DNA of 8,476 nucleotides, taken from NCBI GenBank assembly GCA_002439805.1, contig DJPQ01000076.1, positions 7,260-15,735 on the forward strand, read 5' to 3'. This document shows positions 1-7,649 of the stretch, in pieces (positions within the stretch are counted from its first letter, which is position 1; every line of letters begins with the position of its first letter). The translations under genes and the position numbers were made by a program. Origin of the DNA: Bacteroidales bacterium UBA6408. Its GTDB lineage: Bacteria; Bacteroidota; Bacteroidia; Bacteroidales; UBA932. The notes under the pieces were generated by a model. The model saw only the letters and a list, made by a program, of their open reading frames with translations. It had not been told where the DNA came from and ran no database searches.

Positions 1-728
1 TAGGAAAGACGCGGCTCGCAATAGAGGCAGAAGCGGTCCGAGATGCTGTAGTCGATGCGGGCCGCTGCGGAAACCCCGGCGTAGAAGCGCGTCTGGAGAA
101 TCCAGTTGTCAAAGCTGAAGAGCACGCCGAGTTCCGGGCCTGCAAGGGCTGAGAGCGTCAGGGAGGAATTGCCGTTACTGTTCCAGTCAATCCTGTTAAG
201 GACAAGCTCGGGCCTGAGGCCGATGTTGTAGCAATGCGCGACCTTCGGCGTGTCGAAGACCTTTATACCTGTCATGGAGTAGGAGCCTGAGAGTCTGAAT
301 GTCACCGCCTTGCGGGCCTCCTGACCGAGTATGAAATCATAGCGGTCATAGGTGGAGCGGTAAAGCTTCCATGCGTCGCTCAACAGGGGCGAGGACTGGA
401 ACTTCATGCTTCCCGTAACCGAAAGATATGCGATTTTAGTGGTCCATTCGGCGTAGGGTCCGTTCTTGACCTGACCTATCGGACCGAGAAGCTCGTCGAT
501 GAATCCGGCTTTCTTCGGGCGGTGCAGCCAGTCAATGTAGGCGCATCCGCCTGTCATACGGTTGTCAAGCATTGAAACCTTGGGGGAAGCGATTGGCTCG
601 CTTTCAAGGACATATATATGCATTGCGTCGCCCCGCCATGACTCCTGCGACTGTGCGGAGACACGGAAACACGCACCACCGGCCATCAGACCGAACAATG
701 CGACAATGTATTTCAGCGACTTTGTCAT
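1..728 (-). CDS. Exported envelope protein of unknown function, C-terminus cut by window edge
   Basis: Reading leftwards from the ATG at 728, the frame stays open for 242 codons to the window edge, so the 3' end is missing. The protein begins MTKSLKYIVALFGLMAGG and continues to FRVSAQ: a basic n-region, a hydrophobic core and an A-Q junction, a good Sec type I signal peptide with cleavage near residue 25. The mature part has alternating aromatic/hydrophobic and polar stretches (for example around LTLSALAGPELGVLF and the segment after it), as in outer-membrane beta-barrel strands, which suggests an outer-membrane or periplasmic protein. I do not recognise a named family. A line count at the left edge gives about 58% G+C (35 of 60), higher than the small genes to its right, so it is probably host backbone. 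No convincing TAnnTTTG promoter was found upstream of it. Confidence 0.75.
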   Translation of the reverse strand, partial: MTKSLKYIVALFGLMAGGACFRVSAQSQESWRGDAMHIYVLESEPIASPKVSMLDNRMTGGCAYIDWLHRPKKAGFIDELLGPIGQVKNGPYAEWTTKIAYLSVTGSMKFQSSPLLSDAWKLYRSTYDRYDFILGQEARKAVTFRLSGSYSMTGIKVFDTPKVAHCYNIGLRPELVLNRIDWNSNGNSSLTLSALAGPELGVLFSFDNWILQTRFYAGVSAAARIDYSISDRFCLYCEPRLS

Positions 729-924
729 ATATCTTTATGCACGCAAATTCCCAACTCCCCAACGCGAGGAGAACACATTTCGGATTTATTAGATGCCGAA
801 CGGGCAAAAATGTGACATAACCCGTGCCATTTGATAAAAAATGTTACCAATCTGACATTTTTTCAGAAATATTGGACATTTTATGTGCATCTTCTCTGCG
901 CTGCAAGGTTCCTGAAAAAAAAAG

Positions 925-976
925 AGCGCAATAGTATTTTATTTGATTTTACATACAGAATCACTATTTTTGCGCT
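925..976. repeat. Imperfect inverted repeat bracketing the operon promoter
   Basis: AGCGCAATAGT at 925-935 and ACTATTTTTGCGCT at 963-976 are inverted copies: the ends AGCGCAA and TAGT pair with TTGCGCT and ACTA, with three extra T in the right arm. The pair flanks the -33 element and covers the -7 element, a natural place for an autoregulatory operator. No repressor protein is known here, so that role is inferred. Confidence 0.5.
942..972 (+). promoter_or_regulatory. Bacteroidetes-type promoter of the DUF3791-DUF3990 operon
   Basis: TTTG at 942-945 and TATTTTTG at 965-972 are separated by exactly 19 bp, matching the Bacteroidetes primary sigma consensus (-33 TTTG, -7 TAnnTTTG). Transcription would start around 978-980, leaving a leader of about 50 nt before the ATG at 1030. 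The -7 element lies inside one arm of an inverted repeat (925-935 and 963-976). Confidence 0.8.
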
Positions 977-1029
977 GTAGGGACTACAGATAATGAACCA
1001 ACAAAATTGTTTGCAGAGATTGCATTATT

Positions 1030-1257
1030 ATGAACAATAAGAGACTCGACATTGCATATTTTGTATCATTCTGCATTGAGCAGTACAAGGAAGCAAAAGG
1101 CCTGAACGGCGAGGATGCATTGAAAGAACTCGATGCCTATGGAGTGCTGGATTACCTCAGTGAGTATTACGAACCGCTCCACACGCAAAGCCGCCAATGG
1201 ATTCTTGCCGACATAGACAATTTCATAAACTTAAGAAAAGAGAATGCTGCAATATGA
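1030..1257 (+). CDS. DUF3791 family protein, likely partner of the ART-like gene
   Basis: A 75-residue acidic, helical protein with no signal peptide or membrane segment. I recognise it as DUF3791 from its layout: a DIAYFVSFCIEQYK-like first helix, a GEDA...DAYGVLDYL segment, the hallmark YEPLHTQ (residues 47-53) and a closing WILADIDNFI helix. Family length is usually 60-80 residues, so it is complete. The ATG at 1030 lies about 50 nt after the predicted transcription start and has only a weak Shine-Dalgarno, common in Bacteroidetes. Its TGA (1255-1257) overlaps the next gene's ATG by four bases (ATGA), so the two are translationally coupled. DUF3791 genes often accompany DUF3990 genes; an antitoxin or regulatory role is an inference from gene order and size, as the biochemical function is not something I can name. 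Confidence 0.85.
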   Translation: MNNKRLDIAYFVSFCIEQYKEAKGLNGEDALKELDAYGVLDYLSEYYEPLHTQSRQWILADIDNFINLRKENAAI

Positions 1258-1739
1258 AACTCTACCACGGAAGCATCGAAATAGTTGAGACTCCAGAAAT
1301 AAGGTCTTCAAAAAGGACTTTGGACTACGGAAACGGTTTCTACACGACAACATCCGAAGAACAGGCAACCGCATGGGTCAGGCGGAGAATAAAAGAATTT
1401 AGAAGCGACAAAGGCCACCTTAACATATACGAGTTCGACAAGACTTGTCTTGATTTGCTAAATTCTCTTATTTTTCGTTCGCCATCAGAAGATTGGCTCG
1501 ACTTTGTCATGGCGAACAGGACAATTCCAGACTACAGGCATGACTATGATATAGTTTATGGCCCTGTTGCCAACGACCGCGTCTATGCAGCATTTGCCCT
1601 CTATGAAGGAGGAGTCCTTGACAAGCAGTCGCTAATTCGAGAGCTCAAAACTTACAATCTGGTAGATCAATTCCTGTTTCATACGGACAAGTCACTTTCA
1701 TATCTCCATTTCATTGAAGCGAAGGAGGTTTTGTTATGA
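1254..1739 (+). CDS. DUF3990 protein, ADP-ribosyltransferase-like fold, putative toxin or effector
   Basis: A 161-residue cytosolic protein of the DUF3990 family, which is grouped with the ADP-ribosyltransferase-like fold. Visible signature: LYHGS with His5-Gly6 at the N-terminus (the NAD-binding His of H-Y-type ARTs), DYGNGFYTTT with Tyr30, EEQA at 35-38, YEF at 59-61, W81...F84...N88-R89, and YDIVYGPVANDRV at 98-110. His5 and Tyr30 fit the first two positions of an H-Y-x catalytic triad; I cannot assign the third residue with certainty. I chose ATG 1254 rather than the in-frame ATG at 1197, because the extra 19 residues would lie wholly inside DUF3791 and the family starts at MKLYHG. It overlaps the upstream gene by ATGA and the downstream gene by ATGA. 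A line inside it is 40% G+C, lower than the left gene, in keeping with transfer. Substrate unknown. Confidence 0.85.
   Translation: MKLYHGSIEIVETPEIRSSKRTLDYGNGFYTTTSEEQATAWVRRRIKEFRSDKGHLNIYEFDKTCLDLLNSLIFRSPSEDWLDFVMANRTIPDYRHDYDIVYGPVANDRVYAAFALYEGGVLDKQSLIRELKTYNLVDQFLFHTDKSLSYLHFIEAKEVLL
1722..1728 (+). promoter_or_regulatory. Strong Shine-Dalgarno inside the DUF3990 gene for the third operon gene
   Basis: AAGGAGG lies 7 nt before the ATG at 1736, within the last codons of the DUF3990 gene. It is the best ribosome site in the operon and supports the third small gene as real, with its own high translation rate. Confidence 0.7.
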
Positions 1740-1954
1740 ATCTGAATGTCACTCAGGAAAATCTCTATCTGTTCCTCCCGTCCAAAGTCAGTTGGATGGC
1801 CGACATTTTGTCAGAAACGGACAACATCAGCATAGTCGATGCCATAAGGAGAATCTATTGTTCCGAAACATATCACAATCTCGAAAACGAAGACACAAAA
1901 TTATGGACTCTCGGTCCCGTGGCATTATGTCAGGAAATAGAGGACGAGAAATGA
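1736..1954 (+). CDS. Small acidic protein, third member of the DUF3791-DUF3990 operon
   Basis: A 72-residue protein starting at ATG 1736, overlapping the DUF3990 stop by ATGA and preceded by a strong AAGGAGG. It is rich in Asp/Glu (ending QEIEDEK), predicted helical, with no signal peptide or membrane segment. I do not recognise a named domain. Noticeable parts are LYLFLPSKVSWM near residues 10-21, a SIVDAIRRIY helix at about 32-41, and a C-terminal TKLWTLGPVAL motif at about 54-64. Similar small proteins with a Trp-rich 'KLW..GPVAL' end sit next to DUF3990 genes elsewhere to my recollection, which I cannot check here. Position, size and charge fit an antitoxin or accessory subunit that binds the ART-like protein; this is inference. 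Confidence 0.75.
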   Translation: MNLNVTQENLYLFLPSKVSWMADILSETDNISIVDAIRRIYCSETYHNLENEDTKLWTLGPVALCQEIEDEK

Positions 1955-1962
1955 GTGGTATG

Positions 1963-1997
1963 AAAAAGATGACACTGCGCAGCAACGCAATGCCATC
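1963..1997 (-). terminator. Probable intrinsic terminator of the giant lipoprotein gene
   Basis: On the minus strand a 12-bp stem with two mismatches (arms 1997-1986 and 1979-1968, loop of six bases) is followed at once by five T (1967-1963). It starts about 47 nt after the lipoprotein stop codon at 2044. It also lies just after the end of the rightward operon, but on the plus strand it is not followed by a T run, so it serves the leftward transcript. Confidence 0.55.
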
Positions 1998-2043
1998 TTG
2001 CTGAATACAAAATTCCATTACTTCCCCCAGAAACGTCGGGAGC

Positions 2044-5000
2044 CTATTCAATCGGCAATATTGTGCCGAAGTCCGTCCATCCGTTCTTTGATTTATATCG
2101 TTCTATAACTGCGGCCGGAACATATAATGTGCATTCAGGCAAGTTCATCAGAGAGAAAGCATTTAGAGGGCAGGCAACAGGCCAATTGTCTCGGTTTATG
2201 ACAACTTTAACAGAAGGCGGAAAGCATTGGCTACTTCTTGTTGACAAACCTTTCGTCAAATCCAGTATCGTCAATTTAGGGAAATCAGAGAAACAATTGT
2301 CTCCTATTTCATAGACGCTTCCCAAAGTAAGAACCTCCTGCGACACTCCTGTGCATCCGGCAAAAGCTCCAACCCCTAATTCGTTACATTTCGGGATTGA
2401 TATTTCCTCCAACTTGCAGCAGCCCTCAAATGCATAGTCTCCGATACTTTCCACGGTCGAGAGATTGATGCCATGCAATTCCACACATTCGTTGAACGCA
2501 TAATTACCTATGTTCTTCACGACATTAGCCTCCACGCTTTTCAAGCTGGAGCATCCCTTGAAAGCCGAAATTCCAACTGATGTACAATTAGGAATGGATA
2601 TAGATTTAAGAGCAGAACAATTCATGAAACACTCTTTGCCTATTTTCTTCAGAGACGAGCTGAACTCCACACGCTCCAGAGATGCGCATCCGCAAAAAAC
2701 ATCATCTCCCATCTTTTCTACAGAAGGGAAAATTGCCTGTTTAAGACTCGCGCAATTATAGAAGCAATTGTCACCCAGTTCTGTAACAGAGCCTAAAGAC
2801 ACCTGTTCAAGAGATGTGCACCCGGAAAAGACATAGCTATAACTATGCTTAGAAGATATTTTGCCGACCTCCCGCAACTTAGGTGCATCAAAACTGCGCA
2901 AGGCAGTGCAGTTGCAGAATGCATACTGGCCTACGGATATAACTTCCGGCAGATTCAGTTCCTCCAAGGCCGTCTGATTACTGAATGCCCATTCCCCGAT
3001 AGTCTCAACAACAGGCAAATTCAGTGATTTCAAAGCCGGAGGTACATCCGATCTCTTTTCAACGAATATATTTTTCCCAATCGTCTTTACCTTGGGAAGG
3101 TCCAAGTTCTCCAGAGCCGGACAATTCCAGAAACAATTATCAGGGACATTAAGCACATCTATGTCAATATTTTTCAAAGACGCCGCCTTCTGGAATGTAC
3201 CTGCGAGTTCAAAGCCCTCGCCGCCTTTCTCACTGACAAAGTCGGTGATTGATGAACCATAAAATATGGCATATTTAGACAAGTTCAACTTCTTCAGAGA
3301 AGACGGCATCACCAGTTTCTTGAGGTTATCGCATTGGAGAAAAGGATAATAGTCAAAAGACAACTCGTCCGCATGAGGTAACAGCAAGGTTTGCAATGCC
3401 GGGCATGAGCAAAAGGCATAATATTTACCATCATCACCACGGGAATCCAGCCTTGCGAAGGAGAATGATGCCGATGTTATTCCCGACAAATCTACGCTCG
3501 CAAGCGTTTCTGACATAAGAGCGACATCAACATACTCCAAGCAAGCATTGTCTTCGCTGCGAACGGACACTATCGAACTCTCTTTGAATGGTGTAGATGA
3601 ATATTTCTCCACGGAAGAGCCATAGGTCTTGCTTCGTGTCGTCCTGAGTTCCTTCAGTCCCCTCGGAATCACGAACTCCTTGATATTCGGAGTCTGGGCG
3701 AAAACGGTGCTTCCCATCTGAAGGACTCCGTCCTGCTTGAACGTCACGGACTTCAGATTCTCACAGCAAGCCAGCGCACTCTGACCGAGATAGGCGCAGT
3801 TCGACAAATCAAGCTGCTCGTTTGTTATGCCCATAAGGCCGTAATTGCCGACATATTCCAGCTTTGACGGGTCTTCAACTTTCGGAGACAAAATATAAGA
3901 GCCGCCATAAACCGGGCCGGTAATCTTCTTCACATGAGACGGTATGCTGAACTCCATCAGGATTTTATCTCCCTTGAACATTTCCATGCCGATTGTCTCC
4001 ACGGAGGACGGCAATGTCAATGAAGAGAGATACTCCGCGCCGGCGAATGCCCTCGCGCCGCACTCCTTCAGACGGCTGTTCGGAGCAAAGGTTATCGATG
4101 TTATCTTTGAGCCGGTGAATGGCCCGCCATCTCCATAATTGCCGCTAAATGTTCTATCATAGTCATAATCAGGAATATCACTACTATATTTGGTACTATA
4201 GCGTTCCCACTCGCTGCAATAATGCGGAACGCCCCAAAACTCAACTTCTTCCGGGATTTCATATTCATAGATATTCGCTCCGCTGAACAAGCCGGACCTC
4301 GGAACAATTTTTCTTGCGCACAAATCAATTTCCGACAATTTGCCGCATTCTCCGAACATACGCCCGCCGAGCACAATACTGTCCTGATGTGAAAGATGAA
4401 ATCCGGTCATGTTCTCACATTCGTAAAAAGCGCTATTTCCAATATTATACACATTTTTAGGAATGACGACATTGCTCAAGGAAGAGCACCCGCTGAATGC
4501 GTAATCACCTATAGTTTTCAACGATTCCGATTCCGGAACAGTCTTCAGGGATGAACATTTATAGAAAGCGTATTTTCCTATTCTTGTGACACCGGCCGGC
4601 ATATTGAGATTCTCCAATGCAGAACATCCCCAAAACATCTTGTCGCCAATCTCAGTCATGCTGTCCGGAAGCGAAATTTCCTTCAATGACGAACATCCGG
4701 ACACGAGCTGAACACCAACAGTTTCAGCATTTGACAAGTCCAAAGACTTCAGAGATGCGCAGTTTTGGAAGACATAGTCTCCGATAGTCTTCACTGTTGC
4801 CGGAATGTCTATACTTTCCAGAGTCTTACAGCCGGAAAAAACATGATTGCCTATTTTCTCGCACTGGGACTCCCCTGCAAACACAATCTTTCTGACTCCG
4901 GAGTTCCTGAATGCGTATTTGTCAATGGACTTAATCTTTGCCGGAATCCTGATTTCATTCAGCGAAATGCAATTTTCCCAAATGCCTCCATAATAGTCCC

Positions 5001-7632
5001 CTCCGGCAAGCGGGTCGGAGTTCCTGGCATAATACCCTTCTATTGACGTTAGGGAAGTGTTATCAGGAATGATGAAATCTTCCAATGAACTACAGCCATA
5101 AAATGCTCCGACACCGATATAGCTGACCGATGACGGCAACTCAAACCGCTTCAAAGAAGAACAATTCATGAATGCGCCGGAAAAAGCCAGCTCCCGAAAA
5201 AGTGGACTTCTGCCGACCGAGCCTTCTATCCTCTGCAATTTCGAGTCGGGCGCGAAACGGACAGACTCCAATTTGGAAGCTCTACAGAACGCATTCCGCT
5301 CGATGAACACGACATTTGCCGGAATCAAAATGTCAACAAGTCCGGAATTGTAAAACGCATATTCCCGTATAGAAGACAAGCTTTCCGGCAGAACAATATC
5401 CTCAAGGCTTGGTATGCAGAATGCTCCCTTGCCGATTGAAATCACGCCTTCCGGCAAAACAATTCTGTGAAGATTAGACTTCGAGCCATATCGAAACTCC
5501 TTATCATTTGTATTTGTCATCGCCTCCTCCGGGATAATGTTCCCCTGAACCGCCGCTCCGCTCAGGTCAAGCTCCGTCAGCTTCGGCATAGCCTCCATCG
5601 TCTTGAAATCATCCCCGTTCAGATTTCCGGTCACTTTCATATTGACAATGTTGGTCTTCTGAACGTCAGTCAATATCCCGGACAAGGTTCCAGCCGTCGG
5701 AATGTCAACCTCGAAAGTCGCCACATTTCCGCCCTGCACGACTGTGACCGTGTTAGACAGTCCGCTCACGGCATTGCTTATCGTGACTGCCCCCACACGC
5801 TCCAGCAAACCGTCATTCCTCGCCACATTCAGCGAAACGACGGACTCCGTCAGAGCCTTGGTCACAGGCAGGCATTCTATCCAATCAACACCATCGGCCA
5901 CAGAGACTTCATATTTCACATTGCTGCTCAATGCGACATCGACGACACCGCCCTCGTATGAAACCTCATACCTGTCGGTTCCGACGATTATCGCGTCCTT
6001 CTGCAACTGGGCAATCCTTATGCTTTCCTGCATACCGCCGGCCTGAACGAGAATCCGCGCCTCCCGTGAGTCATATCCTTCATTCGCATCGACTTCAAAA
6101 ACAAGGTCACTTGTAACGAGACTTCTCGTCATGGCTGTCCTCCGAATCCAGTCTGCTGCGGGCATCACCACATTGCAGACAAGGTTGCTCGTGAGACGGA
6201 CAACGACATTCTGACGTTCACAGGAAAGCGTGAAATCGTTCCTGTCGAGAAGCAGGACACGCTCACCCTGCTGGCAAACTGTCACTTCTTCATAGAGTTC
6301 ACCGCTTCTTAGAACAATCTTTCCCATCCTGCTGTCCGGCTCATCGTTCCGGGACGCTGAAAATTCAAGGACATACGAGACAAGTCCCTTTGTCGCGGGA
6401 ACCGGTGTTATCCATGTAGCCATATTTGCAGGGATTTCCACGGAAACATCCATATTGCTCTTCACCTCTATCTGAAAGTTCCCTCCCTCACGCGGCAGGC
6501 TCACATAGTCGGAGGTCACGGACAATGCATCGTGCTGCTTCTGCACAACCCTTATGTAATCCGTGAGGTCGCTGTTTCTGTCCTTGACGACGATTCTCGC
6601 ATAGCGGGCGTCATAGCCTTCGTTAGCGGTGCAGCTGAACTTCAGCACATCTGTTTCAAGATGCGCTTTCGTAAGATCCTGAGAAATCCACCCCTCGACA
6701 TCCGACTCTATCATGACATCGTATGTCAGGTTATGCTGAAGCTCGACCTCGAATGACCCCGCTTCATCAGAAAGGAAGACTTCCTTTGGACTGATAACCA
6801 GCCAGCTGTCCTGCCTGTCAATCACACCGTTGCCATTGGCGTCAATAAAATCCTCAAACGGAGGAATCTCATACCCCGTCATCCCGGAAGACTCGCAGAA
6901 ACTTTCAAGATTATTCCGCACGGAAGCGGCATCAACGGACATTCCGCCCTCACGGAGCATCGCCATGACAGAATCTCCGACTTTTCCCGAAGCCTCAAAC
7001 TCAGCCGCAGCCTTCGAAAGCAGTTCCGACAGTTCGCTCTCACTTCTTCCGCCCTGCATTGTCGCCGATATGGCAAGGAGCACGGCATTTGCATCGCCTC
7101 CGCGCAATATGTCCAGTTTGTCGAAACTTCCGGGCATCTGCACCGTCTCCGGAATATGGAACAAATCCAGAAGTTCTTTCTCCGCAGTTCTGCGGGCATT
7201 TGTCATGTCCATGTTCCCGGACTGCACCAGATGCCTTATCCTGCCGGCGGCAAGAGTCGTAAGCAGATTCACATTAGTATTGCCATCCTCCGTAAGGTCC
7301 GCCAGCGCCCGCAGGATTATCCGGGAATCGGACTCGCGACCGGTCATCTCATTAAAATACCGCCCTGTGGCAACGATTTCAACATAGCGGCCGTCAATCT
7401 GATTGCTTATCTCAAAACTGCCGGAATTGTCGGTCACAACAGTCCGACAGATTTTTTCAGTGGGATTCAACGCATCATCCAATGCCACCACTACGATGAC
7501 CGAGCCTAAGGCAAACGGGCCTTTCTGAACATTTCCCCTCACAGAGTTGCAAAGGCCTTCCTGCCGGTTGGTGTCATCATCGGTTTTTTCAGGATTCGGT
7601 TCAAGTCCGCACGATGCGGCAACAAGGCACAT
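2044..7632 (-). CDS. Giant BACON and BspA-type leucine-rich-repeat surface lipoprotein; signal peptide out of frame
   Basis: The frame is open for 1862 codons from ATG 7632 to TAG 2044. Order of parts: a lipobox VAASC with Cys8; an N-terminal domain at about 30-260 containing VRGNVQKGPF and NVNLLTTLAAGR, a module seen in Bacteroidetes lipoproteins; a calcium-loop motif D264-x-N266-x-N268-G-x-I271-D272-x-x-D275; four BACON domains of about 89 residues (278-634); a linker at 640-720 ending in TELDLSGA; an LRR_5 array to about 1830; and a C-terminal cap CTLYVPAAVIERYK...GWTDFGTI typical of intact BspA-like proteins. Expected location is the outer-membrane surface, with glycan, mucin or protein binding. 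The listed ATG leaves only seven residues before the lipid Cys with no charged n-region. A full signal peptide (MKKIYLFLFMCLVAASC) appears upstream only if the A8 run at 7650-7657 had seven A. The gene as written may therefore be off, or mis-sequenced. Confidence 0.9.
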   Translation of the reverse strand: MCLVAASCGLEPNPEKTDDDTNRQEGLCNSVRGNVQKGPFALGSVIVVVALDDALNPTEKICRTVVTDNSGSFEISNQIDGRYVEIVATGRYFNEMTGRESDSRIILRALADLTEDGNTNVNLLTTLAAGRIRHLVQSGNMDMTNARRTAEKELLDLFHIPETVQMPGSFDKLDILRGGDANAVLLAISATMQGGRSESELSELLSKAAAEFEASGKVGDSVMAMLREGGMSVDAASVRNNLESFCESSGMTGYEIPPFEDFIDANGNGVIDRQDSWLVISPKEVFLSDEAGSFEVELQHNLTYDVMIESDVEGWISQDLTKAHLETDVLKFSCTANEGYDARYARIVVKDRNSDLTDYIRVVQKQHDALSVTSDYVSLPREGGNFQIEVKSNMDVSVEIPANMATWITPVPATKGLVSYVLEFSASRNDEPDSRMGKIVLRSGELYEEVTVCQQGERVLLLDRNDFTLSCERQNVVVRLTSNLVCNVVMPAADWIRRTAMTRSLVTSDLVFEVDANEGYDSREARILVQAGGMQESIRIAQLQKDAIIVGTDRYEVSYEGGVVDVALSSNVKYEVSVADGVDWIECLPVTKALTESVVSLNVARNDGLLERVGAVTISNAVSGLSNTVTVVQGGNVATFEVDIPTAGTLSGILTDVQKTNIVNMKVTGNLNGDDFKTMEAMPKLTELDLSGAAVQGNIIPEEAMTNTNDKEFRYGSKSNLHRIVLPEGVISIGKGAFCIPSLEDIVLPESLSSIREYAFYNSGLVDILIPANVVFIERNAFCRASKLESVRFAPDSKLQRIEGSVGRSPLFRELAFSGAFMNCSSLKRFELPSSVSYIGVGAFYGCSSLEDFIIPDNTSLTSIEGYYARNSDPLAGGDYYGGIWENCISLNEIRIPAKIKSIDKYAFRNSGVRKIVFAGESQCEKIGNHVFSGCKTLESIDIPATVKTIGDYVFQNCASLKSLDLSNAETVGVQLVSGCSSLKEISLPDSMTEIGDKMFWGCSALENLNMPAGVTRIGKYAFYKCSSLKTVPESESLKTIGDYAFSGCSSLSNVVIPKNVYNIGNSAFYECENMTGFHLSHQDSIVLGGRMFGECGKLSEIDLCARKIVPRSGLFSGANIYEYEIPEEVEFWGVPHYCSEWERYSTKYSSDIPDYDYDRTFSGNYGDGGPFTGSKITSITFAPNSRLKECGARAFAGAEYLSSLTLPSSVETIGMEMFKGDKILMEFSIPSHVKKITGPVYGGSYILSPKVEDPSKLEYVGNYGLMGITNEQLDLSNCAYLGQSALACCENLKSVTFKQDGVLQMGSTVFAQTPNIKEFVIPRGLKELRTTRSKTYGSSVEKYSSTPFKESSIVSVRSEDNACLEYVDVALMSETLASVDLSGITSASFSFARLDSRGDDGKYYAFCSCPALQTLLLPHADELSFDYYPFLQCDNLKKLVMPSSLKKLNLSKYAIFYGSSITDFVSEKGGEGFELAGTFQKAASLKNIDIDVLNVPDNCFWNCPALENLDLPKVKTIGKNIFVEKRSDVPPALKSLNLPVVETIGEWAFSNQTALEELNLPEVISVGQYAFCNCTALRSFDAPKLREVGKISSKHSYSYVFSGCTSLEQVSLGSVTELGDNCFYNCASLKQAIFPSVEKMGDDVFCGCASLERVEFSSSLKKIGKECFMNCSALKSISIPNCTSVGISAFKGCSSLKSVEANVVKNIGNYAFNECVELHGINLSTVESIGDYAFEGCCKLEEISIPKCNELGVGAFAGCTGVSQEVLTLGSVYEIGDNCFSDFPKLTILDLTKGLSTRSSQCFPPSVKVVINRDNWPVACPLNAFSLMNLPECTLYVPAAVIERYKSKNGWTDFGTILPIE
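2143..5475 (-). repeat. LRR_5 (BspA/TpLRR-type) repeat array in the lipoprotein
   Basis: Residues about 720-1830 are built from units of roughly 22-24 residues with the pattern L..I.(I/L)P..v..IG..AF.gC.sL, for example IGDYAFEGCCKLEEISIP and IGNSAFYECENM. At that period the array holds on the order of 40 to 50 units, some degenerate. Insertions interrupt it, notably a Tyr/Asp-rich stretch at about residues 1138-1170 and a Gly/Tyr-rich one near 873-885. Units differ in DNA sequence, so this is old protein-level repetition, not a recent tandem expansion. Confidence 0.9.
5731..6801 (-). repeat. Four consecutive BACON domains
   Basis: Residues about 278-366, 367-456, 457-545 and 546-634 repeat the same plan: a first strand (SPKEVFLSDEAGSFEVEL, SVTSDYVSLPREGGNFQIEV and equivalents), a central W-I motif (GWISQ, TWITP, DWIRR, DWIEC), a strand with A.(N/R)(E/D)G-type turn (TANEGYDAR, SASRNDEPDSR, DANEGYDSR, NVARNDGLLER), and a final strand ending VVQ, VCQQ, IAQLQ or VVQ. 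This is the Bacteroidetes-associated carbohydrate-binding often N-terminal fold. Here the repeats probably space the LRR head away from the membrane and may bind glycans. Confidence 0.85.
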
Positions 7633-7649
7633 GAATAGAAAAAGATAGA

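Larger units (their letters stand above)
729..1029. other. Divergent intergenic region
   Basis: This stretch separates the leftward envelope gene from the rightward small-gene operon. It holds no credible coding frame: the open frames at its left end are shadows of the leftward gene's signal-peptide region. It is AT-rich on its right half, contains a run of nine A (915-923), an imperfect palindrome at 847-875 (CCAATCTGA...TCAG...ATTGG) and the operon promoter described separately. Confidence 0.7.

Noticed and set aside
805..812. CATTTTTG on the minus strand as a -7 box for the left gene
   Set aside because: One mismatch from TAnnTTTG and no TTTG at 19-21 bp upstream.
562..820. Overlapping small frames on both strands near the left gene's start
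   Set aside because: They overlap the signal-peptide end of the leftward gene, whose translation is convincing, and have no family features of their own.
847..875. Imperfect palindrome CCAATCTGA...TCAG...ATTGG
   Set aside because: Short, bulged and in AT-rich DNA, with no clear link to a promoter; kept only as a note.
1197..1253. Upstream ATG for the DUF3990 gene
   Set aside because: The extension lies inside the DUF3791 frame, and DUF3990 proteins begin at the LYHG motif, which the ATG at 1254 gives directly.
1951..2004. A 17-codon frame (MSGMKKMTLRSNAMPSC) that also overlaps the previous stop by ATGA
   Set aside because: Too short, no strong ribosome site, and its DNA forms the hairpin of the leftward terminator.
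2143..5475. CRISPR or tandem DNA repeats
   Set aside because: The repetition is at protein level with varied DNA and no constant repeat/spacer lengths; it is a coding LRR array.
5467..5961. Plus-strand open frame of 164 codons
   Set aside because: It lies wholly antisense to the BACON/LRR junction of the lipoprotein, which has clear domain evidence; the translation is low-complexity and His/Arg-rich like a shadow.
6830..7387. Plus-strand open frame of 185 codons
   Set aside because: Antisense to the N-terminal domain of the lipoprotein; Ser/Pro/Arg-rich translation typical of a reverse-strand shadow.
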